64,000 nt of DNA from an uncultured Desulfovibrio sp. (GTDB lineage: Bacteria; Desulfobacterota; Desulfovibrionia; Desulfovibrionales; Desulfovibrionaceae), in the NCBI GenBank assembly GCA_913060505.1, contig CAJXRQ010000001.1:248001-312000 (forward strand). Direction: 5' to 3'. The notes below the pieces were generated by a model that was given only the letters and a program-made list of their open reading frames with translations, made no database searches and was not told where the DNA came from. Position 1 is the first letter of the stretch. Each line of letters starts with the position of its first letter. The position numbers and the translations under genes are program-made. This document shows positions 1-7,772 of this stretch, one piece after another.

Positions 1-159
1 TCATTTAGCTGAGTTCGTGGTAGCGAAATAGGTATGGTGTCCCCCCTAATTCAGAAGCCTAAACAATGACGGCTATCCCGTCTATTGAATTGACTCTCTT
101 TTGTTCTGTGGGGTAATTGACACCCTTGATTTGGTACTAAAACTCCGGTGAGGTTTGGG

Positions 160-642
160 ATGTATGATAATTCATTTCAATTGTTGGAAAAATTCACTGA
201 AAAACGCGAAACATCTATTGTAGAAGCCTCACAGTGGATAAAGGTAGTCCATGAAGATCACAAAGATTGGTATCCAATTGCATATCTATTAACTCATGGA
301 TACCTTGAGTGGTCGATTAAAAGTGACGGGACCAATTGGAACACAACGCAATGCCACTTGGTTGCCAAAGAAATCTTTTTATTATTTATTGGTAACGAAT
401 ACCCAAAATATGGCTATGACATAGGCTATGAATACTCGCCAGAGGAATCAAGAAAGGATCTTTATTTTTATCCATCACCGAAAGCATTTCAATACTTCAA
501 TGAGCAAAAACAAAAGAGGAATGATGTTCGAAACACCTTGTTTGTTGGAATTTTTATCGCGTGCATTACATCATTTTTAACAGCTCTTTTCACTTACAAG
601 ATTGACTCATTATTAATTTGTATTAAAAGACTCTGGAATTAG
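160..642 (+). CDS. Hypothetical protein with C-terminal membrane anchor
   Basis: Not recognised. The product is about 160 residues: a polar N-terminal region rich in aromatic and charged residues, then one hydrophobic segment (about residues 130-152, starting TLFVGIFIACI) and a short basic tail, so it is probably anchored by its C-terminus. I chose ATG at 160 over the GTG at 148 in the track because GAGG lies six bases upstream of the ATG. The gene is clearly more AT-rich than the rest of the window, which suggests acquired DNA. It has no operon partner in view. That it is a real gene is supported by the open frame and RBS; its function is unknown. Confidence 0.55.
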   Translation: MYDNSFQLLEKFTEKRETSIVEASQWIKVVHEDHKDWYPIAYLLTHGYLEWSIKSDGTNWNTTQCHLVAKEIFLLFIGNEYPKYGYDIGYEYSPEESRKDLYFYPSPKAFQYFNEQKQKRNDVRNTLFVGIFIACITSFLTALFTYKIDSLLICIKRLWN

Positions 643-662
643 GGGAACATCATACCTATTTT

Positions 663-947
663 TCAACTTGGCCTATCGAGTAGAATAAAGAGATAGTGGC
701 CCCCCTCCGCAGCCTTACAGCCCCTTTTTTCCTCAATCCACTTATCAACCTGCGGCGGGTCATACTTCTCGAACTGATCAAGCAGCCCATCGGGCGTGGC
801 ATCAGTAAGCACCATGTTGCGGTGCTCCTGTACAAGGAATCCGATCAAGACCATGCGATCCATGTGCTCGGCAAGGCAGGTGTAGTAGCCCTTCACCTCA
901 AGCAAGCCGCACGGCTTAGCGTGATACCCCAACTGGTTCCAGGTCAA
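663..947 (-). pseudogene. Truncated LOG-family gene, C-terminal fragment
   Basis: The translation TWNQLGYHAKPCGLL through YDPPQVDKWIEEK closely matches the C-terminal third of the intact LOG gene at 2761-3351. The N-terminal two thirds, including the PGGxGTxxE catalytic motif, are missing. Homology begins at the LTWNQ position, and an in-frame TAG lies a few codons upstream. The track start is a TTG that corresponds to an internal Leu of the intact gene. After WIEEKRG the C-terminus diverges into an unrelated tail. It is therefore a decayed duplicate, unlikely to make a functional enzyme. Confidence 0.8.
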
Positions 948-993
948 ATGTTTGAGGGACTATCCTGCTTTTGTCTATGAAAGCTAAGACAAA

Positions 994-1024
994 TAAAGGC
1001 CCCGAGTTCCTCGGAGCCTTTTTA
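994..1024. terminator. Rho-independent terminator (bidirectional)
   Basis: An 11-bp hairpin (AAGGCCCCGAG with CTCGGAGCCTT, one G-T type mismatch) has a very short loop. It is followed by TTTTTAT on the plus strand and by TTTATTTG on the minus strand. It lies just past the 3' end of the minus-strand parvulin gene and probably terminates that transcript. Confidence 0.75.
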
Positions 1025-1091
1025 TCAACATTTATAGAAAACGCCTTTGCTGAAAACAGCAGGGCATTTTAGTACAACAATGAAGAAGTGT

Positions 1092-1373
1092 TTAGTCTTC
1101 GCGGCTCGTGATCTCCAGCAGGTGGTAACCGAACTGTGTTTTTACCGGGCCATGAACTTCGCCAACAGCTTCGTTAAACACCACGGTGTCAAATTCCGGG
1201 ACCATGACACCAGGGCCGAACTCACCGAGATCGCCGCCGCTCTGACCGGAAGGACAACTGGAGTGCTTCTTTGCCAGTTCTCCAAAATCGGCGCCGTCCT
1301 GAATTTGTTTTTTCAGGTCCAGGCAGGTTTGTTCATCACTAACCAAGAGGTGGCGGGCCGTTGCTTTTGCCAT
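1092..1373 (-). CDS. ppiC: Parvulin-type peptidyl-prolyl isomerase
   Basis: This 93-residue protein is a single rotamase (parvulin) domain with no signal peptide, so it is probably a cytoplasmic PpiC-like protein folding helper that catalyses cis-trans isomerisation of X-Pro bonds. Family landmarks visible are ATARHLLV at the start, the [15 protein letters not shown] block and the closing [10 protein letters not shown] strand with its conserved His. The length equals that of E. coli PpiC. An AGGAG sits seven bases before the ATG. It is monocistronic, flanked by LOG gene remnants on both sides and by a terminator downstream. Confidence 0.9.
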   Translation of the reverse strand: MAKATARHLLVSDEQTCLDLKKQIQDGADFGELAKKHSSCPSGQSGGDLGEFGPGVMVPEFDTVVFNEAVGEVHGPVKTQFGYHLLEITSRED

Positions 1374-1473
1374 GTGTGGGCTCCTGTAAGTTTGTATATG
1401 GGTTTAATTACTATGCAATTTTGCTGTTACGACTTTGTACACCGCAAATAAAATATACAAATTGGAAGCGCTT

Positions 1474-1598
1474 TTACAACCCTTTCTTCCTCTCAATCCA
1501 TTTGTCCACCAAGGGCGGATCATACGTCTTAAACTGATCAAGCATTTCCTACGTCTTTAAGAGTCGTCTCAGCACTTCAAAACTTCTTCCATTTCCAA
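1474..1598 (-). pseudogene. Second degenerate LOG-family remnant
   Basis: This was not in the ORF track. On the minus strand, 1474-1548 encodes EMLDQFKTYDPPLVDKWIER followed by KKGL and a stop. That is the C-terminus of the intact LOG gene (ELLEKFESYDPPQVDKWIDK). Immediately upstream, about 1565-1598 still resembles the FEEFFEVL block of LOG at the DNA level (TTTGAAGTGCTGA shared). The roughly 130 bases that should lie between the two blocks are missing and a TAG interrupts the frame. It is a pseudogene with an internal deletion and no N-terminus. Confidence 0.7.
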
Positions 1599-1636
1599 TC
1601 CTGCCTCGGTCCGGCGATAATTATAATGCTGACCGC

Positions 1637-1666
1637 TTGATATTAATTCGGAGAGTTTTTTATAGT
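1637..1666 (+). promoter_or_regulatory. Sigma-70-type promoter for the binding-protein gene
   Basis: TTGATA and TATAGT are separated by 18 bases and lie about 35 bases before the start of the gene at 1701. It is a by-eye match with no other support. Confidence 0.4.
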
Positions 1667-1700
1667 TGGACTACCTGTCAATAAGCTCAAAGGAGAGGGG

Positions 1701-2624
1701 ATGAAGTGTTCGCTCGCGTTTCTGCTCATTGCGTTATTCTTGTGTACGCCGGCATTTGCCGATGGTCCCACTGTTCTTGTCATTCCAAAAGGCGAGCGGG
1801 TCCAATATTGGAAATGGGTTAGGAAAGGGGCAGTTCAGGCAGGCGAAGAGCGAGGAGTGTCAATCATTTTCCGTGGTCCGCGCACCTCCGATGACTACCG
1901 GGCGCAGTTGGGAATCATACAGCAGGCGATTGATGACAGGGTTGACGCTATCGTGATAGCGCCAAGCCACAGTTCGATTTCCACAGACCTTCTTGAAAAA
2001 GCTCACCATCAGGGTATTCACGTTGTTATTATCGATTCAGCATCGGAATTCAGCGAGGATGTTTCTTTCGTGGCGACCGACAATTACCGCGCAGGGTATG
2101 ATGCGGCCAAGTTCTTGTTATCCCTCATTGATTCCAACGGAAAAGTACTCCTGCTTCGCTACAAGAAAAATAACGCCTCCACCGTTGCAAGAGAGAAAGG
2201 TATGCTCAAAGCCTTTGGGGAAGCGTCAGGTGTCGAAATCGTTGATTCCGGCTATATCGGTGTGAGCATTGGCAAAACGTATTACCGTGTCTCCGACATC
2301 ATCAAGGCGCATCCGGACGTAGAGGCCGTGATATCTCCGGGAGAGGCGACCACCGTGGGATGTTTGCGTGCTTTGAAAGATACGGGGCTGGCTGGCATCG
2401 TAAAATTTGTGGGATTTGACTACACCAGCGAAGTGCATGCGGCGCTCAAAAGAGGGGAAATCCATGGCGTCGTTTTGCAACGTCCGTATGATATGGGGTA
2501 TCTCGGCGTAATGGCAGCCGCAGACGCAATCGAATCCAAACCAGTAGAAAAGCGAATAACAACTTCAATCAGCATCGCTACCAAACTCGACGATCTTGAT
2601 GCTGTGGACGTTGACGAGCATTGA
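1701..2624 (+). CDS. Periplasmic sugar-type substrate-binding protein
   Basis: This 307-residue protein has a clear signal peptide (MKCSLAFLLIALFLCTPAFA, cleavage after ADA-like FADG). The rest is a type I periplasmic binding fold of the ribose/LacI class, with strand-helix repeats such as GVSIIFRGP, VDAIVIAPSHSS, GIHVVIIDSA and the hinge-region VKFVGFD. The usual role is to capture a sugar or similar small ligand in the periplasm. No ABC ATPase or permease is adjacent, so it may serve a distant transporter or a sensor kinase or chemoreceptor. AAAGGAGAGGGG directly precedes the ATG. Its ligand cannot be read from the sequence. Confidence 0.85.
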   Translation: MKCSLAFLLIALFLCTPAFADGPTVLVIPKGERVQYWKWVRKGAVQAGEERGVSIIFRGPRTSDDYRAQLGIIQQAIDDRVDAIVIAPSHSSISTDLLEKAHHQGIHVVIIDSASEFSEDVSFVATDNYRAGYDAAKFLLSLIDSNGKVLLLRYKKNNASTVAREKGMLKAFGEASGVEIVDSGYIGVSIGKTYYRVSDIIKAHPDVEAVISPGEATTVGCLRALKDTGLAGIVKFVGFDYTSEVHAALKRGEIHGVVLQRPYDMGYLGVMAAADAIESKPVEKRITTSISIATKLDDLDAVDVDEH

Positions 2625-2677
2625 TTCGCAAGTCCTGGACATCTCATTGAGGGCTGCCCTCCAATCGACAACAAAAA

Positions 2678-2713
2678 ATCAGGCGAGCACCTTTCGAATG
2701 CTCACCTGATTTT
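2678..2713. terminator. Rho-independent terminator between convergent genes
   Basis: A 12-bp stem (ATCAGGCGAGCA with TGCTCACCTGAT, one mismatch) with a 9-base loop is flanked by A-rich sequence upstream and TTTTG downstream. It sits between the converging binding-protein and LOG genes and could serve both. Confidence 0.85.
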
Positions 2714-2760
2714 GTCTGATATATGGAACGAAGGCTGGGAAAAGTATTCTTTTCTATAGA

Positions 2761-3351
2761 TTACAACCTCTTCTTCTTATCAATCCACTTGTCCACCTGA
2801 GGCGGATCATAGCTCTCGAACTTTTCGAGCAATTCCTCGGGGCTATCCGAGGCTAGCACCATGTTGCGGTGCTCCTGCATCAAAAAGCCTTCCTGCACGA
2901 CGTTGTCGAGAAAGTTCGCCATTTGGGCGTAATAGCCGTTGACGTTGAGCAGGCCGCACGGTTTCTGGTGATAGCCGAGCTGATTCCACGTCAGCACTTC
3001 AAAGAACTCCTCAAACGTACCGATACCACCGGGCAGGGCGATGAACGCATCGGCCATTTTGGCCATGAGCGCCTTGCGATCATGCATGGATTCTACCACG
3101 TGCAGCTTGGTCAGTTCCGTGTGATAGATTTCCTTGGCGCGGAGCTTCTCAGGTATCACGCCGAAGACCTCGCCGCCTGCGGCAAGGGCAGCATCGGCCA
3201 CGCGCCCCATAAGTCCTACGCTGGAACCGCCATAGACAACGCCAAGGCCTTTTTCGGCGAGGGTCTTGCCCAACTGCGCTGCTGCATCGGCATAGGCTTC
3301 GGTGTTGCCCGGGTTGGAACCGCAGAATACGCAAACTCTTTCAATGATCAT
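2761..3351 (-). CDS. LOG-family nucleoside 5'-monophosphate phosphoribohydrolase
   Basis: This 196-residue protein belongs to the LOG/TIGR00730 family, often labelled lysine decarboxylase-like. Characterised members hydrolyse cytokinin riboside or purine 5'-monophosphates to free base and ribose 5-phosphate. Visible motifs are the N-terminal VCVFCGSNPG, the Rossmann GVVYGGSSVGLMG and the catalytic LPGGIGTFEEFFE. It has full length for the family. Its ATG overlaps the TGA of ltaE in an ATGA arrangement, so the two are translationally coupled. Two decayed copies of the same gene lie within 2.2 kb in the same orientation. Confidence 0.92.
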   Translation of the reverse strand: MIIERVCVFCGSNPGNTEAYADAAAQLGKTLAEKGLGVVYGGSSVGLMGRVADAALAAGGEVFGVIPEKLRAKEIYHTELTKLHVVESMHDRKALMAKMADAFIALPGGIGTFEEFFEVLTWNQLGYHQKPCGLLNVNGYYAQMANFLDNVVQEGFLMQEHRNMVLASDSPEELLEKFESYDPPQVDKWIDKKKRL

Positions 3352-4400
3352 TTCACTTGCTCCACAGCTTTTCTGATGTCTGCCACAAATTCATCAACTT
3401 CCGCTTCCGTGGTGGCCCACGATGTCATCCAGCGCAGGGTGTGGGAATGTTCATCCCAGACGTAAAAGTAGTATTTTTCCAGCAGGATTTCCGTGGATTC
3501 CGGTGGAATTTGAGCAAAAACGCCGTTACTTTGCACCTCGCCCTTGATGGTCACATGCTCGATTTCTCCGGCCTTTTGCGCCAGCCGTTTTGCCATGTCG
3601 TTGGCATTGCGAGCGTTTTCAAGCCAGAGGTCGTCCTGAAGGTAGCGCTCCATCTGGGCGGAAACAAAACGCATCTTGCTCACAAGTTGCATGCCCTGCT
3701 TGCGTAGGTATTGGAATCCTTCCCCGATTTCGGGGTTCAGAAAGACAATGGCCTCACCCATGAGCAGGCCATTCTTGGTCCCCCCAAAAGAAAGCAGGTC
3801 TATGCCCAAAGCCGTGGTCAGGTCGAAGAACGAGCAGTCCAGCGCGGCGCAGGCATTGGCTATACGCGCCCCGTCCATGTGGACCAGCAGATCGTGGTCC
3901 TTGGCGAAATGGACCAGTTCCTCGATTTCGTCCAAAGTGTAGAGCGTGCCTTCTTCGGTCGTCTGGGTGATGGAAATGACTTTGGGCTGGCTGGCGTGAA
4001 CAAAGCCGACATGCCCGAGATACGGAGCGATCATGCCCGGCGTCAGTTTGCCGTCTTCCGAAGGAATGGTCACCAGCTTGGTGCCGCCGAAAGCCTCCGG
4101 TGCACCGCATTCGTCCATGTTTATGTGCGCCATGGATGAGCAGAGCACGGAATTGTATGTGCGGGTGACAGCACGCAGTCCCAGCACATTGGCGGCTGTG
4201 CCTGTGGTCACATAAAATATCCGGGCATCCTCGCCGAACTGCTTCTTGAGCAGCGCGTCGGCCCGTTCGCTAATGGGATCTTCGCCATATCCGCGCATGT
4301 ATCCATGGTTGGCTTCCGCTACGGCCTGCATGATGGCCGGATGCGCGCCTGCATTGTTGTCGCTGGCAAAGGAGCGCAGCAAGGTCTTGTTGTCTGTCAT
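3348..4400 (-). CDS. ltaE: Low-specificity L-threonine aldolase
   Basis: This PLP-dependent aldolase (350 residues) cleaves L-threonine or L-allo-threonine to glycine and acetaldehyde. The fold type I features visible are GYGEDPISERAD, MAHINMDECGAP, the VHMDGARIANA region and the PLP lysine in SFGGTKNGLLMGEA. The track ORF runs 78 residues further upstream, through the end of the neighbouring gene. I placed the start at the ATG at 4400 (MTDNKTLLRSF) because homology begins there. It is followed directly by the overlapping LOG gene. Confidence 0.93.
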   Translation of the reverse strand: MTDNKTLLRSFASDNNAGAHPAIMQAVAEANHGYMRGYGEDPISERADALLKKQFGEDARIFYVTTGTAANVLGLRAVTRTYNSVLCSSMAHINMDECGAPEAFGGTKLVTIPSEDGKLTPGMIAPYLGHVGFVHASQPKVISITQTTEEGTLYTLDEIEELVHFAKDHDLLVHMDGARIANACAALDCSFFDLTTALGIDLLSFGGTKNGLLMGEAIVFLNPEIGEGFQYLRKQGMQLVSKMRFVSAQMERYLQDDLWLENARNANDMAKRLAQKAGEIEHVTIKGEVQSNGVFAQIPPESTEILLEKYYFYVWDEHSHTLRWMTSWATTEAEVDEFVADIRKAVEQVK

Positions 4401-4437
4401 GGTTTCGTTGGTGTTTTGAGGTTTGAGATGCTGGTTA

Positions 4438-4881
4438 TTATTTGACGCGGGCAGTGGCCTTGGCGATGTGCAGGGCGAACACTGCGGTTTTGGGCACAAC
4501 CCGTACATTGTAAGGGAGTGTCTCACCTGCGTATTTCCGGGTGATGATATCAAGGGCGTCCACAGTCTCTTCTTTGGGAAGAAGGTACGGAATGGCCGTG
4601 CCCATGACGCTCTTGAAGTAATAGCCGAAGCCACAGGCGTCTCGGCTGGTTTTTGGCTTCACATCCACCGCACAGCTGAAAGCTATGGTCGCCCTCGTGT
4701 CCAGAGCGCGGAATTTGCGTCCGTCGCGTCCGGAGTGCACGTACAGGATGCCGTCTTCGCGAGCAAAATTCATGGGGATTGAACAGAGACCTTCCTCGTC
4801 CTGAAAAGCCAGCCAGAGGACGTCGGCGCGGTCCAGAATGTCATTTACCACAGACGGTTCCGATGTAACGTCTTTTTTCAC
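4438..4881 (-). CDS. Pyridoxamine 5'-phosphate oxidase-like flavin-binding protein
   Basis: This 147-residue protein has the split-barrel fold of the PNPOx-like FMN-binding family. It shows the pattern ADVLWLAFQDEEGLCSIPMNF, ILYVHSGRDGRKFRAL and a C-terminal FALHIAKATARVK. Family members include NimA-type reductases and F420/FMN-binding proteins, and the substrate here is unknown. The start codon is GTG at 4881 with AAAGGA upstream. It ends 37 bases before ltaE, so the two may be cotranscribed. Confidence 0.8.
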   Translation of the reverse strand: MKKDVTSEPSVVNDILDRADVLWLAFQDEEGLCSIPMNFAREDGILYVHSGRDGRKFRALDTRATIAFSCAVDVKPKTSRDACGFGYYFKSVMGTAIPYLLPKEETVDALDIITRKYAGETLPYNVRVVPKTAVFALHIAKATARVK

Positions 4882-5026
4882 GAGGATTCCTTTGGTAATG
4901 GGGCGGCGATTTTACACAGATGCAGGAAATTTCTTATGCCGGTGCGGCATGGAAAGCAAATGTGATTTTGGGGCGGAGACGGCTGTTGGACGGCCGGATT
5001 TGCCAGGAGTCGAAGAGGAGCTTTGG

Positions 5027-5287
5027 CTAGAAGTCCATAAGATTCAATGGGTCGAGATCCTTTTTTTTGACCCGGCGGAAAATGATTTCATCATGAAACA
5101 TACCGTCCTTCATCTCTATTTCCCACTGGCCGCCGGAGCCGAAGCTGTTCCATAGCTCGTCGCGGATGCCTTGACGGACAAAAACGCGGACTTCGTCTTC
5201 TGTGCGTTTTTCCAGTTCGGAGATGATGGCCGGGACAAGCCCGCAGGTCACATTCTTGAAGTCGATGACGTTTCTGAAATCTTCCAT
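5027..5287 (-). CDS. Hypothetical protein downstream of mnmE
   Basis: An 86-residue acidic soluble protein with no recognised family. I chose ATG at 5287, two bases after the mnmE stop, rather than the ATG at 5305 inside mnmE. The sequence reads MEDFRNVIDFKNVTCGLVPAII and ends KKDLDPLNLMDF. Mixed charged helices are apparent with no membrane segment. The tight spacing says it is the last gene of the rpmH-mnmE string. Confidence 0.6.
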   Translation of the reverse strand: MEDFRNVIDFKNVTCGLVPAIISELEKRTEDEVRVFVRQGIRDELWNSFGSGGQWEIEMKDGMFHDEIIFRRVKKKDLDPLNLMDF

Positions 5288-5289
5288 GG

Positions 5290-6681
5290 TTATTTCCCGA
5301 TGCAAAAATCGTCGAATATTGCGTTGAGGACTTCGTCCGAACTAATGGTTCCGGTGATGGCATCCAGATGGTTACAGGCGGTTTCCAAACGCACGCCCAA
5401 AAGGTCATAGGGTATGCCTGCCGAAGCGTCGGATTCCATGTCCTCCAGTTCCTTGCATGCCTGTTTCAGGGCCATGGCCTGTCGGGCGTTGGGCACCAGT
5501 TCGTCAGGATCGGGTTGCGCCTGGCCTTCCAGAAGGCGTTTGCGAATGGCCGAGGTAAGCTTGTCCAGATTCTTACCTGTTTTGGCCGAAACCTTAACAA
5601 GTTCAAACATGTAACGCTTGAAAATTTTCCATGGCTGGGGTTCCGCAGCGATTTCGTCCGTCTTGTTCATAACGGCGATGGTTTTTGCCGGGTCCAGCGT
5701 AAGGCAGGCGTCCACGTTTTCGTCCGCAATGGTGGCGGAGTTGTCCACCACGAAAAGAATCAGGTCTGCCTGATCCATCAGTTCCCGGCTGATGGTCATG
5801 CCTGCCAGTTCTACGGTGTCTTCGCTTTCGCGCATGCCGGCTGTATCCGCCAGCCGGACCCGCAGGCCGTCAAGATCGAGATTTTCCTCGATGTAGTCGC
5901 GTGTGGTGCCGGGGATATCCGTTACGATTGCGCGGTCCCGGCCGAGCAGGGCGTTCATGAGGCTGGACTTGCCTGCGTTGACCATGCCTGCCAGCACAAC
6001 AAGGGCGCCTTCGCGCCATGCCTTGGTGCGTTCCACGGCGGCGAGCAGGGCATTTATGCTTTCCCTGACCGACGTGCTGGCGGCAATAAGTTGCTGTGGG
6101 GATAGACATTCCAGTTCCTCTTCAGGAAAGTCCACGGCAACACAAAGCTGTGCACGTAGTTCTTCCAACTGGAAGCGCAAAGCTGCAATGGCCTCACCCA
6201 ACAGGCCGGAATGTTTGATCTGCGCCATGTGCGCCGCAGCTCGGGTCGGTGCGTGAATCATTTCCGCAATGGCTTCGGCCTGTGTCAGATCCATGCGGCC
6301 ATTCAGAAAAGCCCGGAGAGTGAATTCACCCTTTTGGGCCAGACGCGCACCTGCGTTCAGACATTCCTGCAACACGGAAGCGAGAATGGCTTGCCCACCG
6401 TGGCAGTTGAATTCCACCACATCTTCGCCGGTAAAGGATTTGGGACCGGGCATGTACGCCGTGAGCACTTCATCCAGCACAAGGCCTTGGGAGTCCTTGA
6501 GCTGACCATGGTGCAACATGTAGGGCTTGAACTCTGAAAAATCGTTTCGGGAAGCGTGAAAAAGCTGTTTGGCTATGGTGAGAGACTGTGGACCGCTCAA
6601 TCGGATGATGCCCACTCCACCTTGTCCGGGGGGCGTGGCTACTGCAGCGATGGTGTCTTTCCTGTGCGCGGCGTTGATCAT
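5290..6681 (-). CDS. mnmE: tRNA modification GTPase MnmE
   Basis: MnmE works with MnmG to put the 5-carboxymethylaminomethyl (or aminomethyl) group on uridine 34 of certain tRNAs, using methylene-tetrahydrofolate and GTP hydrolysis. The 463-residue protein shows the N-terminal folate-binding domain (DTIAAVATPPGQGGVGIIRLSG), a G domain with GMVNAGKSSLMN, DIPGTTRDY, DTAG and MNKTD, and the invariant C-terminal FCIGK. It has normal length. It belongs to the conserved rpmH-rnpA-yidD-yidC-jag-mnmE cluster and lies 95 bases after jag. Confidence 0.97.
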   Translation of the reverse strand: MINAAHRKDTIAAVATPPGQGGVGIIRLSGPQSLTIAKQLFHASRNDFSEFKPYMLHHGQLKDSQGLVLDEVLTAYMPGPKSFTGEDVVEFNCHGGQAILASVLQECLNAGARLAQKGEFTLRAFLNGRMDLTQAEAIAEMIHAPTRAAAHMAQIKHSGLLGEAIAALRFQLEELRAQLCVAVDFPEEELECLSPQQLIAASTSVRESINALLAAVERTKAWREGALVVLAGMVNAGKSSLMNALLGRDRAIVTDIPGTTRDYIEENLDLDGLRVRLADTAGMRESEDTVELAGMTISRELMDQADLILFVVDNSATIADENVDACLTLDPAKTIAVMNKTDEIAAEPQPWKIFKRYMFELVKVSAKTGKNLDKLTSAIRKRLLEGQAQPDPDELVPNARQAMALKQACKELEDMESDASAGIPYDLLGVRLETACNHLDAITGTISSDEVLNAIFDDFCIGK

Positions 6682-6733
6682 GCAGGATGCCTCGCGGGGA
6701 CCGCGTTATATGGGCGCGGGATAAGGGGGCCGA

Positions 6734-6754
6734 CGGTTTCCCCCACGGAAACCG
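6734..6754. other. Intercistronic hairpin between jag and mnmE
   Basis: A perfect 8-bp stem (CGGTTTCC with GGAAACCG) and a 5-base loop lie in the 95-base gap between jag and mnmE. There is no T-tract on either strand, so it is more likely an mRNA stability or processing element than a terminator. Confidence 0.5.
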
Positions 6755-6776
6755 CCGGCGCAATCGGGTAAAACAA

Positions 6777-7730
6777 CTAGTTCCGCTGGTTGCGGCGGTT
6801 GTTCTTACGCTTGGGTACGATGAGCACACGCTTCATGGGACCGTCGCCCTTGGAGCGTGTGAAGACCCCGTCACTGTCCTGCAACGCCAGATGAACAACC
6901 CGGCGATGGTAAGAGCTCAGGGGTTTGGTGCTTTGTGTACGGCCGATACGACAAGCCTTGTCCGCAAGATGGTTGGCGATCTGCCGGAGCTTTTCATCCT
7001 GGCGCTCACGGTATTCACCGGTATCGATCTGGATGCGGATAGAGGCTTCCATGCGGCGTGATACCAGACGATTTGTCAGGTATTGCAGGGAAGAAAGCGT
7101 TTGACCTTCCCGGCCGATGATCAGACCGCTGTTTTCCTCGTCGTCAATGAATACCTTGAGGCGGTCGGGGTCAAACGAGACTTCCAGCTTGGTTTCGCCC
7201 ACGATGGGGAAAAGCAACTTTCCGACAACTTCACGGACGACGGCTTCAAGCTCGTCCTTGTTCATGTCCGCGAATTCGTCCACCACTTCTTTGGGAGCTT
7301 GCTCCGGTGCGCTTTCAGGAGTCGTCTCCTCAATGCGCGGAGCCTCGGCTTCCTCTTCCCGGCGCGGTGCCGGAGCAGGCTTCGGCTTGGCTGCCTTGGG
7401 CTTCTGTTCCCGTTTGGGAGCGGCCTTTTCCTTTTCTTCTTTTAGTTCGGACGGACGCGGTTCCTTTTTCTTGGGAGCACTTTTTTTCGGTGCTTCCTTT
7501 TTGGGCTCTTCCTGCTTACGGGGAGCGGCCAAAAGGTCGCCTGCATCCATGCTTACACGGGGGCGGGCTTTGATTTCGGCCTTTTTTACACCCATAAGAC
7601 CGAAGATGCCCGTAGATCCGCCCTTGATGATTTCAATTTCAAGTTTATCGCGTTTGAGCTCAAAGTGCTCGCACGCCGTTTCGATGGCTTCATCCAGGGT
7701 TTTTCCCTGGAACTCTTTGAATTCACTCAT
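6777..7730 (-). CDS. jag: Jag/KhpB-type RNA-binding protein (Jag-N, KH, R3H)
   Basis: This 317-residue protein has three parts. Residues 1-55 form a Jag-N domain (EFQGKTLDEAIETACEHFELK, STGIFGLMGVKKAEI). Then comes a long Lys/Glu/Pro/Ala-rich disordered linker (about 60-150). The C-terminal RNA-binding half has a KH motif (GLIIGREGQTLSSLQYL) and an R3H motif (SSYHRRVVHLAL). KhpB-type proteins bind RNA and influence cell envelope and division. The gene is usually next to yidC, as here (42-base gap). Confidence 0.93.
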   Translation of the reverse strand: MSEFKEFQGKTLDEAIETACEHFELKRDKLEIEIIKGGSTGIFGLMGVKKAEIKARPRVSMDAGDLLAAPRKQEEPKKEAPKKSAPKKKEPRPSELKEEKEKAAPKREQKPKAAKPKPAPAPRREEEAEAPRIEETTPESAPEQAPKEVVDEFADMNKDELEAVVREVVGKLLFPIVGETKLEVSFDPDRLKVFIDDEENSGLIIGREGQTLSSLQYLTNRLVSRRMEASIRIQIDTGEYRERQDEKLRQIANHLADKACRIGRTQSTKPLSSYHRRVVHLALQDSDGVFTRSKGDGPMKRVLIVPKRKNNRRNQRN

Positions 7731-7772
7731 ATGTGATTCCTTAGGATCTTTCGAGGGGGCCTGCCTCTTTGT

